A stretch of DNA of 41,395 nucleotides. It comes from CAZGKX01 sp964525945. Its GTDB lineage: Bacteria; Pseudomonadota; Gammaproteobacteria; Legionellales; Legionellaceae. Each line of letters begins with the position of its first letter. Position 1 is the first letter of the stretch. This document shows positions 1 to 7,878 of this stretch, piece by piece. The notes beneath the pieces were generated by a model. The model worked only from the letters and a program-made list of their open reading frames with translations. It had not been told where the DNA came from and did no database searches. The stretch covers positions 1 to 41,395 of the forward strand of contig CAZGKX010000016.1 in assembly GCA_964525945.1 (NCBI GenBank), in the 5' to 3' direction. The translations under genes and the position numbers were made by a program.

Positions 1-1
1 T

Positions 2-220
2 GAGCTAAAAGACGCTTTGAAAAGCAATGAAAAAGCTCAAATTGAAGAAAAGTTGTCTGCTTTGACGGCTGTTTCTGGTAAGATGGCTGAACGTGTTTAT
101 GCCAAAAAATCTGCAGAGGGCCAACAATCTGCTGCGCAACCTGAACAGGGTGCGGCACAACCTGACGCGAGTGTAGTGGATGCGGAATTTGAAGAGGTCA
201 ACAACGAAAAAAATGATTGA
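2..220 (+). CDS. dnaK: Chaperone DnaK (Hsp70), C-terminal end only
   Basis: Only the last 72 codons are present; the gene runs in from before the window. DnaK is the cytoplasmic ATP-dependent Hsp70 chaperone that works with DnaJ and GrpE. The fragment is a charged helical stretch followed by a Gln/Ala-rich linker and the acidic tail VVDAEFEEV, which is the conserved end of proteobacterial DnaK. The next gene, dnaJ, is on the same strand 216 bases later, the usual dnaK-dnaJ order. The ATPase and substrate-binding domains cannot be judged from this window. Confidence 0.93.
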   Translation, partial: ELKDALKSNEKAQIEEKLSALTAVSGKMAERVYAKKSAEGQQSAAQPEQGAAQPDASVVDAEFEEVNNEKND

Positions 221-251
221 GTTGTAATTTCCTCTCATAACAATAAGATAC

Positions 252-356
252 ACCGAGCCGCGACCGTAAGGGAGCGGAAATTTTTAAGGTCGCAATGCCC
301 ATTTGAGCGGGTATCTGCACCCTTGAATTTCCGCTCCCTTACGGTCGCGGCTCGGT
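252..356. repeat. 31-bp perfect inverted repeat between dnaK and dnaJ
   Basis: Arms at 252-282 and 326-356 are exact reverse complements over 31 bases, with a 43-base loop. The arm core reads GCCGCGACCGTAAGGGAGCG. No run of T follows, so a simple rho-independent terminator is not the best reading. The length and perfection suggest a REP/MITE-type dispersed palindrome, which could also attenuate or process the dnaK-dnaJ transcript. Confidence 0.85.
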
Positions 357-436
357 TGTATCACTCTCAATAATTCGATGTTCCATCAAGCTATTAACCA
401 TGAGGCGCAGCCTCTTTAACTTAGGGCGAGTTACCC

Positions 437-1558
437 ATGCAACATGATTATTATGAACTTCTAGGTGTTAGTCGGAATGCTGATGATGCTGAAATAAAAA
501 AAGCCTATCGAAAAATGGCGATGAAATTTCATCCCGATCGCAATCCAGACGATAGCGCTGCCGAAGAAAAATTCAAAGACATCCAAAAGGCTTACGCGAT
601 ATTGTCTGACAAGCAAAAGCGTGCCGCATACGATCAATTTGGTCATGCGGGAGTAGATGGTGCAGCGGGTGGTCATGGTGGTTTTGGTGGCTTTGGGGAT
701 GTGTTTGAAGATATTTTTGAGAACATTTTTTCAGGCGGTCGTGGCCAACGTCAATCGCGGGGCCAGCGCGGTGCTGATTTGCAATACAATGTGCAATTAA
801 CATTGGAAGAAGCGGCTCAAGGTAAACAAATCGAGATAACCGTGCCCCGGCATAGCAGTTGTAAAACTTGCGAAGGTTCCGGTGCTAAAAAAGGCACAAA
901 ACCTAAATCGTGTGAGACATGCAATGGCATAGGGCAAGTACGTATCCAGCAAGGCTTTTTTTCTATTCAACAAACTTGCCCAAGTTGTCATGGTGAAGGC
1001 CATGTGATTTCAGAAGCATGCTCCGATTGCCATGGCAATGGTCGTGTGCGTGAAAGCAAGGTTTTGACGGTTAAAATTCCTGCTGGTGTTGACAACGGTG
1101 ATCGGGTACGATTATCTGGCGAAGGCGAGGCCGGAACACATGGTGGCTCAACAGGGGATTTGTACGTGCAAGTGAGTATCAAAGCCCATGCGATTTTTGA
1201 ACGCCATGAAAGTGATTTGCATTGCGAAGTACCGATTAGTTTTGTAACGTCTGCTGTGGGTGGTACTATTGAAGTTCCGACATTGGAAGGGCGCGTTGCG
1301 TTAAAGATTCCGCCGGAAACTCAAACTGGAAAATCATTTCGTTTGCGTGGCAAAGGCATGAAATCAGTGAGAGGGTATGCAACAGGCGATTTACTGTGTC
1401 AAGTGGTCGTGGAAACGCCTGTTAATTTGACGCGAGAACAAAAAGATTTATTAACGCAATTTGAAGAGTCCCTGAACAACAGTAAAAATGCCCACTCACC
1501 CCGTTCCACCTCTTGGTTTGATGGTGTTAAGAAATTTTTTGAGGATATGAAATTTTGA
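437..1558 (+). CDS. dnaJ: Chaperone protein DnaJ (Hsp40)
   Basis: Cytoplasmic co-chaperone that stimulates DnaK ATP hydrolysis and delivers unfolded clients. At 373 aa it has the usual length of a full type I DnaJ. The J domain is at residues 4-70 with HPD at 32-34. A Gly/Phe-rich linker follows at about 75-115. Four zinc-binding CxxCxGxG repeats (CKTCEGSG, CETCNGIG, CPSCHGEG, CSDCHGNG) run from residue 142 to about 206, and then the C-terminal substrate-binding domain. The start is preceded by GGGCGAG. The stop overlaps the TTG start of carA, which suggests translational coupling. Confidence 0.97.
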   Translation: MQHDYYELLGVSRNADDAEIKKAYRKMAMKFHPDRNPDDSAAEEKFKDIQKAYAILSDKQKRAAYDQFGHAGVDGAAGGHGGFGGFGDVFEDIFENIFSGGRGQRQSRGQRGADLQYNVQLTLEEAAQGKQIEITVPRHSSCKTCEGSGAKKGTKPKSCETCNGIGQVRIQQGFFSIQQTCPSCHGEGHVISEACSDCHGNGRVRESKVLTVKIPAGVDNGDRVRLSGEGEAGTHGGSTGDLYVQVSIKAHAIFERHESDLHCEVPISFVTSAVGGTIEVPTLEGRVALKIPPETQTGKSFRLRGKGMKSVRGYATGDLLCQVVVETPVNLTREQKDLLTQFEESLNNSKNAHSPRSTSWFDGVKKFFEDMKF

Positions 1559-2682
1559 GCAATAAGCCTGCAATCTTAGTTCTAGCCGATGGCACGGTAT
1601 TTGAAGGTGTATCGATTGGTGCCGATGGTACAAGTGTGGGGGAATTGGTTTTTAATACGGCCATGACGGGTTACCAAGAAATGTTGACGGACCCCTCCTA
1701 TGCGAAGCAAATCATTACGTTAACCACCGCCCATGTTGGTAACACTGGCTGCAATTCAGCGGACATGGAATCTTCAAAAGTGTGGGCGGCAGGACTGGTT
1801 GTGCGCAATTGTTCGCCAGTATCCAGCAATTATCGTGCAGAACAATCCTTGCCCGATTGGTTAAAGAAGCAGGGTGTTGTTGCTATTGCAGGTCTCGATA
1901 CCCGTTATTTGACCCAGCGTTTACGGGAGGAAGGCGCGATTGGCGCATGCATTTCCACACGCGTTACCGACATTGCGGAGGCAAAACAAAAGGCCGCTTC
2001 TTTTCCTGGATTGGCGGGATGTGATTTGGCAAAAGTGGTCAGCCGGCAAACGGTTGAACGTTGGCACGAAGGGCAGGGCGAATGGGCAACGGCTTCTCAA
2101 CCATTAAAATTACATGTGGTTGCCTATGATTTTGGGGTCAAACACACCATTTTACGTATTTTGCACGACATGGGATGCCATGTGACGTTGGTGCCTGCTG
2201 AAACAAGTGCGGCTGAAGTCTTGAGCATGAACCCGGATGGTGTATTTTTATCAAATGGCCCCGGCGACCCGGCCGCCTGTGATTATGCAATCCAAGCCAC
2301 CAAAGTTTTCCTGGAAGAAAATCTACCGGTATTTGGGATTTGTTTAGGTTTTCAAATTTTAGCGTTGGCTTGTGGTGCGCAATCGTTAAAAATGAAGTTT
2401 GGTCACCATGGGGCGAACCATCCTGTGATTGAAGTGGATGGCCAACAACGTGTTTTTATCACGAGCCAAAACCACGGCTTTATGATTGACGAAAACGCAT
2501 TACCAGATTGTTTAACGGTGACTCATCGTTCATTGTTTGATCAAAGTTTACAAGGAATCAAACATCAACATAAACCTGCATTTGGCTTTCAAGGTCATCC
2601 AGAAGCAAGTCCTGGGCCACATGATATCGAGGTCATTTTTAAACAATTTATAACATTGATGACATCTAAAGGAGCGCAATAA
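1555..2682 (+). CDS. carA: Carbamoyl phosphate synthase small (glutaminase) subunit
   Basis: Releases ammonia from glutamine and channels it to CarB for carbamoyl phosphate, the precursor of pyrimidines and arginine. The protein has 375 aa, close to the family norm. The N-terminal CPSase small-subunit domain begins ILVLADGTVFEGVSIGADG. The C-terminal class I glutamine amidotransferase domain has the nucleophile Cys263 in FGICLGFQ and the catalytic His/Glu in GFQGHPEASPGPHD. The start is TTG at 1555, overlapping the dnaJ stop; no ATG fits the conserved N-terminus. Unusually, its partner carB is not adjacent but about 5.2 kb downstream, beyond metK, ahcY and a minus-strand channel gene. Confidence 0.96.
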   Translation: MSNKPAILVLADGTVFEGVSIGADGTSVGELVFNTAMTGYQEMLTDPSYAKQIITLTTAHVGNTGCNSADMESSKVWAAGLVVRNCSPVSSNYRAEQSLPDWLKKQGVVAIAGLDTRYLTQRLREEGAIGACISTRVTDIAEAKQKAASFPGLAGCDLAKVVSRQTVERWHEGQGEWATASQPLKLHVVAYDFGVKHTILRILHDMGCHVTLVPAETSAAEVLSMNPDGVFLSNGPGDPAACDYAIQATKVFLEENLPVFGICLGFQILALACGAQSLKMKFGHHGANHPVIEVDGQQRVFITSQNHGFMIDENALPDCLTVTHRSLFDQSLQGIKHQHKPAFGFQGHPEASPGPHDIEVIFKQFITLMTSKGAQ

Positions 2683-2684
2683 CC

Positions 2685-3839
2685 GTGAAAAATGCCCACG
2701 TATTTACTTCTGAGTCCGTATCAGAAGGTCATCCCGATAAAATAGCTGATCAAATATCCGATGCAATATTAGATGCCATCTTAGCGCAAGACCCCAAAGC
2801 CCGTGTAGCTTGTGAGACATTTGTGAAAACCGGCATGGTGTTGGTCGGTGGTGAAATTACGACAAAGGCTTGGGTGGATGTTGAAGAAATTACCCGTAGT
2901 GTCATTAAAGACATCGGTTACAACAGCTCTACCATGGGATTTGACTGGGAATCATGTGCTGTATTGTCTGCTATTGGCAAACAATCCGCTGATATTGCGC
3001 AAGGGGTTGATAACCAAGCAACGAAAATTTTAGGGGCCGGTGATCAAGGCATGATGTTTGGGTATGCAACGCGAGAAACTGATGTTTTTATGCCTGCGCC
3101 GATTGCCTATTCGCACCGTTTGATGGAGCGTCAAGCCTTGTTGCGCAAAAACGGCCAATTGCCTTGGCTACGGCCCGATGGCAAATGCCAATTGACCTTA
3201 AATTACGAAAAAGGCAAACCTGTATCAGTGAACACCATTGTTTTTTCCACACAGCATGATCCTGAGATCAGTCATGCTGATTTGATTGAAGCTGTGCGTG
3301 AAGAAATCATCAAGGCCGTGATCCCCGCTGATTGGTTAACATCGCAAACCCGTTATTTTATTAATCCCACCGGACGTTTTGTAATTGGTGGCCCATTGGG
3401 TGATTGTGGTTTGACTGGACGTAAAATTATTGTCGACACTTATGGCGGCATGGCCAGGCATGGCGGCGGTTGTTTTTCGGGCAAAGACCCTTCCAAAGTG
3501 GATCGTTCAGCAGCTTACGCAGCGCGTCATGTGGCAAAAAATATTGTTGCAGCAGGGATAGCGGATAAATGCGAAGTTCAAGTCTCCTATGCTATTGGGG
3601 TGGCAGAACCTACGTCAATTCACGTTGAAACATTTGGTACAGGCCATTTGGATGAGGAAATGATCATTGATTTGATCGACACCCATTTTGATTTAACCCC
3701 GCAAGGCATTATTGATCATCACGATCTGCTGCGCCCCATTTACCGACAAACGGCCACTTACGGTCATTATGGTCGTGACAATTTACCTTGGGAACGCTTG
3801 GATAAAGTATCCGAATTGCGTAAAGCCATTTCAGTATAA
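2685..3839 (+). CDS. metK: S-adenosylmethionine synthetase
   Basis: Makes S-adenosylmethionine from methionine and ATP in the cytoplasm. It is a full-length enzyme of 384 aa. Signatures are GHPDK at residues 15-19 (ATP/triphosphate binding), the hexapeptide GAGDQG, and the glycine-rich GGGCFSGKDPSKVDRSAAY P-loop-like segment. The start is GTG, two bases after the carA stop, with AAGGAG about 9 bases upstream inside the carA end. It pairs with ahcY (14 bases downstream), so the two genes make and recycle the methyl donor. The gap to carA is too short for a SAM riboswitch. Confidence 0.97.
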   Translation: MKNAHVFTSESVSEGHPDKIADQISDAILDAILAQDPKARVACETFVKTGMVLVGGEITTKAWVDVEEITRSVIKDIGYNSSTMGFDWESCAVLSAIGKQSADIAQGVDNQATKILGAGDQGMMFGYATRETDVFMPAPIAYSHRLMERQALLRKNGQLPWLRPDGKCQLTLNYEKGKPVSVNTIVFSTQHDPEISHADLIEAVREEIIKAVIPADWLTSQTRYFINPTGRFVIGGPLGDCGLTGRKIIVDTYGGMARHGGGCFSGKDPSKVDRSAAYAARHVAKNIVAAGIADKCEVQVSYAIGVAEPTSIHVETFGTGHLDEEMIIDLIDTHFDLTPQGIIDHHDLLRPIYRQTATYGHYGRDNLPWERLDKVSELRKAISV

Positions 3840-3853
3840 ACGGAGTATTTTTA

Positions 3854-5161
3854 ATGTCTGACATCAACGAAATAACAAAGCCTATTGCCGCACGCACGCA
3901 TGACTACAAAGTGGCTGACATCACAACGGCCGCATGGGGGCGAAAGGAAATTGCGATTGCTGAAACGGAAATGCCTGGCTTGATGGCGTTGCGTGAAGAA
4001 TTTGCTGCTAAACAACCTTTGCAAGGTGCACGGATCGCGGGTTGTTTGCACATGACCATCCAAACAGCGGTGTTGATGGAAACATTGATTGCATTAGGGG
4101 CTGAAGTGCGATGGTCGTCGTGCAACATTTATTCCACCCAAGATCACGCCGCTGCCGCCATGGCTGCAGTTGGCATTCCCGTTTTTGCTTGGAAAGGCGA
4201 AACGGAAGAGGAATATTGGTGGTGTGTGGAGCAAACACTGCGTGGGCCAAATGGCTGGACCCCCAATTTGTTATTGGACGATGGTGGGGATCTCACCCAG
4301 ATTATCCACGACAAATACCCAGAAATGCTTGAGACCATCAAAGGTGTTTCAGAAGAAACCACAACAGGTGTGGCTCGATTGTATGAAATGGCCAAAAAAG
4401 GCCAATTAAAAACCCCAGCGATCAATGTCAATGATGCAGTGACCAAATCAAAATTTGATAATTTATACGGTTGCCGAGAGTCGTTGTTGGACGGCTTAAA
4501 ACGGGCCACCGATGTAATGATTGCTGGTAAAGCCGCGCTTATTCTTGGTTATGGTGATGTGGGTAAAGGGTGTGCGCAAGCACTGCGTGGGCAAGGTGCG
4601 CGAGTTTGGATTGCTGAGATTGATCCTATTTGTGCTTTGCAAGCGGCAATGGAAGGTTATCCTGTGGTCCGATTGGATGATGTTGCAGAAGACGTTGACA
4701 TTGTGGTCAGTGCAACGGGCAACCATCATGTGGTCACTCATGCGCATATGTTGCGCATGAAAAACCAAGCCATTTTGTGCAATATTGGCCATTTTGATTC
4801 AGAGATTGATATTCAAAGCCTGCGTCAATANNNNNNNNNNCATGTGATTTTTCCAGACGGTAAACGCATTATTGTCCTGGCTGAAGGGCGATTGGTGAAT
4901 TTAGGCTGTGCCACAGGCCACCCTAGTTTTGTCATGTCAGCGTCGTTCACCAACCAAGTTTTGGCGCAAATGGAATTGTTTCAACACGCGGAAAACTATC
5001 AGCATCAAGTGTATGTCTTACCGAAACATCTTGATGAAAAAGTTGCGCACCTGCATTTGGAGCGCGTTAACGCTAAACTCACGACATTATCGCAAAAACA
5101 AGCAGATTATATTGGTGTGCCAGTGAAAGGCCCCTATAAGCCTGATCATTATCGTTATTGA
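3854..5161 (+). CDS. ahcY: Adenosylhomocysteinase (S-adenosylhomocysteine hydrolase), with a 10-N gap
   Basis: Splits S-adenosylhomocysteine, the inhibitory by-product of SAM-dependent methylation, to adenosine and homocysteine using bound NAD. Visible signatures are HMTIQTAVLMETL near residue 58, the NAD-binding GYGDVGKGCAQ, NIGHFDSEID, LVNLGCATGHPSFVMS and the family's C-terminal KPDHYRY. The N run at 4831-4840 falls between LRQ and HVIFPDGKR, where the family has about a dozen residues (a Y-x-W...KPQVD segment), so roughly 30-35 bases are probably missing rather than 10. CGGAGT precedes the ATG. It is cotranscribed with metK and followed by a hairpin. Confidence 0.96.
   Translation: MSDINEITKPIAARTHDYKVADITTAAWGRKEIAIAETEMPGLMALREEFAAKQPLQGARIAGCLHMTIQTAVLMETLIALGAEVRWSSCNIYSTQDHAAAAMAAVGIPVFAWKGETEEEYWWCVEQTLRGPNGWTPNLLLDDGGDLTQIIHDKYPEMLETIKGVSEETTTGVARLYEMAKKGQLKTPAINVNDAVTKSKFDNLYGCRESLLDGLKRATDVMIAGKAALILGYGDVGKGCAQALRGQGARVWIAEIDPICALQAAMEGYPVVRLDDVAEDVDIVVSATGNHHVVTHAHMLRMKNQAILCNIGHFDSEIDIQSLRQXXXXHVIFPDGKRIIVLAEGRLVNLGCATGHPSFVMSASFTNQVLAQMELFQHAENYQHQVYVLPKHLDEKVAHLHLERVNAKLTTLSQKQADYIGVPVKGPYKPDHYRY
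4831..4840. other. Assembly gap (10 N) inside ahcY
   Basis: The length is a placeholder. Frame is kept across the run, but conserved AhcY residues are missing. Confidence 0.95.
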
Positions 5162-5178
5162 TACAGCTTGCAACGTTT

Positions 5179-5211
5179 AGGACGTCGTTAATGCAGCATT
5201 AATGCCGTCCT
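5179..5211. terminator. Hairpin between convergent ahcY and the channel gene
   Basis: Positions 5179-5193 pair with 5197-5211 around a 3-base loop (about 14 pairs, one G-U and one mismatch). It lies between two convergent genes. There is no strong T run on either side, so it is best called a bidirectional terminator-like hairpin. Confidence 0.55.
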
Positions 5212-5230
5212 GTCCTACCCATGAAATTTC

Positions 5231-7678
5231 CTACAAGGCTTTCATTTTAACGCCCGCCTCAGCAAATTCTTTGACAAGTTGGGTATTGAGCTGACTTGTG
5301 ACAATGTGTTTAATATCAACATCTTGGATGACGCACCACAAATCCAATACAACCGCTTGCATGCCGGAAGGCAATAAGGTCAATTCAAACAAAACACTAG
5401 GCAAATTGGGGGGGGTGGTAATTACGTTGGGGTTTTTTCGAGCGGTTTCAATCATGATCTGCTCAGCTACCTTCAAGTCAGTGGAGATTTCAACATAAAT
5501 TTGAATGTTCAATCGCCACATTTTATCATGCAAGGTGTAGTTATTTAGGGCTTGATTGATCAGCGTTGCGTTGGGGAAAATGACATTGGATTGTAGCAAG
5601 GTCGTCATTTGCGTTGAAAACAGCCCAATTTTTGTAATGTACCCTTCTGAAGCATTAATAACGACATGATCACCGATTTTTACCGGTTTGGTGATGAGCA
5701 AAATCAACCCGCTCACAAAGTCGCTCGCTAAATTTTGCAAACCGAAACCGATACCCACCGACAAGGCTCCAGCGATAAGGGCTATCCCAGAAAAATTAAT
5801 GCCTGCTATGACCAATGCTACGATCAAGGCTGCTGAGAACATAATATAAGTAATGAGGGCCACCACTGTCGCTTTTCGGTGTTTTTCTTGAGTAAAGCGC
5901 GGGCTGTTCGAAATATAAACGGCGAGCGCTCTCCCCAGCAAAAGGAGAATACAAAATTCATTGGCGGCATGAATCAAGCGAGAAGGATAAATCGTTAAGC
6001 CAAAAATTTGTACACCGTTTTGCAAATCAAGAATAAGGGATTGAATTTCATAACTTGATGCCCCCCAAATTTCCATCAGTCCAAACAACACCACAAAAAG
6101 GATGGGTAAGTTAAAAAGCACACGTATGATTGAAAGTTCAATCAATTGTTTGTTGGAGGAAATATCCAACCGTTCATGAATGATTTTTCCCCATTTTGTC
6201 GATTGATCATGCAGTCCTGCAAACACTTTGCCAATGTAAATGCTCACTTCCTGTAAGATAAAAAACAAGACGATACTGCCAAAAAAATTCCTTGCAAAAC
6301 TAAAATTAAAATAAGGGTAACTGAAGCCAATGAGGCAAAGCACCAATCCCAAAATGGCGATGTAGCCGTGTTTTAAAGCATTCAGCACAGGCAATGTCAG
6401 GTTGGTTTTAAAATAATCGCTTTCAAACGACAATGCAAATAACCAAAATAAGCTGATGTTGATACCACAAAAATAAATTAACTTTAGAACATATTTGGTG
6501 TAAGGGGTGGTGAATTGGTTGTCCAAAAGAATATCGCCAATTAAACCTATCGCCACGACAGATACAAACACCAATACGCGATGATAAATACGTTTTGCAA
6601 GATCATCCGGGCACGCTAAAAAGGCTATGTATAACCTTATGATGATAAAGACAAATAACAGATTTCTTACTGCGAAAAATTGAAAAGGCAGTTCTGCATG
6701 AAAAATGAAACGAAGCCCACCTGCCATCATGACAATGGCCAATGTCAGCAACGCAACCAGCAGGGTAAATTTATCTAAAATTCTTTCGTAAGATACCCAC
6801 GGTTTTTTAATAAATAAATAATTAATGGTGACGATCGAAATCATATACATTAAAAGCATGTCATTGATTAATATCACGCTATTAGCATATGCAAAATGCC
6901 GAATATGAATTTTCAAATAAAAACTTGTAAACATCAAAATAAAGAGGAGAGGCAAGAACAACTTAAAGGATTGTATGATTTGTGTATTGATGCTGTCATA
7001 GGGATCGATCATTGTCATTTGATGTTGCTGTGGAAATGATGCGTTCTTAAGCTCCACTTTTTTATCATACATCAAATGCAGACACATTATGCATAATAAT
7101 CCAACACACAACCCCAGCAATGCGGATACCATTAAATTGAATAAAATTTTTTCATCAAAGGTTGCTAAAATGCCTAACAATGACACCGGCAAATGGGTGA
7201 CCGTTGCTGGTTGCTCTGAAAACGGCACACGCAAAAATATTTGATCACCTTTTTCTTGCATTAAAACGGTCATAATGCGATCAATGGTTTCTTGGGCGCG
7301 GTAACTGTAAAAGCGGCATTCATTCGCTAGATCAGCATTGCTTTGCTTTTCCTGCAATAAATAATTCACGCGTTTAGGATCGGGTTTCAACGCTGATTCA
7401 TCCTTGGATGCGCCGAGAATCTTGTCGATTGTTTTCACACGACTTTCGGTATACACCAGACAACTTTCAGCTTGTTTTTGAAAAATAGCAATGTTTTTTT
7501 CCGCCGACATTAAATCGCTAAAGTCAGACAAACCTTGGGTCATTTTGGTATTAATATCAGCAATAATAATTTCGGCATCTTCAAGGTTTAGGCCTATGCA
7601 CGTGGGCTTGGCGAGCGGATTTTGAGCCGCCACCCACAACGGACATAGGCACAAAATAAGGAATGTAATAAGTTTCAC
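5231..7678 (-). CDS. Mechanosensitive ion channel, MscS/MscK family
   Basis: An inner-membrane channel expected to open under membrane tension and release solutes during osmotic downshock. The protein is about 815 aa: a signal peptide (KLITFLILCLCPLWVAAQ), a periplasmic helical domain of about 130 residues, around ten hydrophobic segments, then the conserved MscS pore helix and beta domain in the last third. The pore segment GALSVGIGFGLQNLASDFVSG is diagnostic, followed by KPVKIGDHV and FPNATLINQALNNY. The GTG at 7678 is preferred because AGGTG lies 5 bases upstream. The ATG at 7702 adds 8 residues but has no ribosome site and would sit almost at the predicted transcript start. It interrupts the carA-carB neighbourhood on the opposite strand. 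Confidence 0.88.
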   Translation of the reverse strand: MKLITFLILCLCPLWVAAQNPLAKPTCIGLNLEDAEIIIADINTKMTQGLSDFSDLMSAEKNIAIFQKQAESCLVYTESRVKTIDKILGASKDESALKPDPKRVNYLLQEKQSNADLANECRFYSYRAQETIDRIMTVLMQEKGDQIFLRVPFSEQPATVTHLPVSLLGILATFDEKILFNLMVSALLGLCVGLLCIMCLHLMYDKKVELKNASFPQQHQMTMIDPYDSINTQIIQSFKLFLPLLFILMFTSFYLKIHIRHFAYANSVILINDMLLMYMISIVTINYLFIKKPWVSYERILDKFTLLVALLTLAIVMMAGGLRFIFHAELPFQFFAVRNLLFVFIIIRLYIAFLACPDDLAKRIYHRVLVFVSVVAIGLIGDILLDNQFTTPYTKYVLKLIYFCGINISLFWLFALSFESDYFKTNLTLPVLNALKHGYIAILGLVLCLIGFSYPYFNFSFARNFFGSIVLFFILQEVSIYIGKVFAGLHDQSTKWGKIIHERLDISSNKQLIELSIIRVLFNLPILFVVLFGLMEIWGASSYEIQSLILDLQNGVQIFGLTIYPSRLIHAANEFCILLLLGRALAVYISNSPRFTQEKHRKATVVALITYIMFSAALIVALVIAGINFSGIALIAGALSVGIGFGLQNLASDFVSGLILLITKPVKIGDHVVINASEGYITKIGLFSTQMTTLLQSNVIFPNATLINQALNNYTLHDKMWRLNIQIYVEISTDLKVAEQIMIETARKNPNVITTPPNLPSVLFELTLLPSGMQAVVLDLWCVIQDVDIKHIVTSQLNTQLVKEFAEAGVKMKAL

Positions 7679-7710
7679 TTTTTCACCTAACAGCCTTGTC
7701 ATTATTATAA

Positions 7711-7740
7711 GGTATAGAGTAGATGTTATTATTTCGTCAA
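7711..7740 (-). promoter_or_regulatory. Sigma70-type promoter of the MscS/MscK-family gene
   Basis: On the minus strand, TTGACG (7740-7735) and TATACC (7716-7711) are separated by 18 bases. Transcription would start near 7704, giving a leader of about 25 bases if translation starts at the GTG at 7678. Confidence 0.55.
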
Positions 7741-7878
7741 ATTGTAAAACAACTCTTTTTAAAATTTCATAGGCGCAAAATGCGATAGCAAAAATCCAAG
7801 ATCTTCAGGTGGAATGGGTATAAATGTTAAAAAAAAATCGGTAGAATAGGTCACTTTGTTTTTTTGATTTAAGAGACC

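Noticed and set aside
252..356. Rho-independent terminator of dnaK
   Set aside because: Very long perfect arms, a 43-base loop and no T run fit a dispersed palindrome better.
2660..2700. SAM riboswitch before metK
   Set aside because: Only two bases separate carA and metK, and the 14 bases before ahcY are also too short for a SAH riboswitch.
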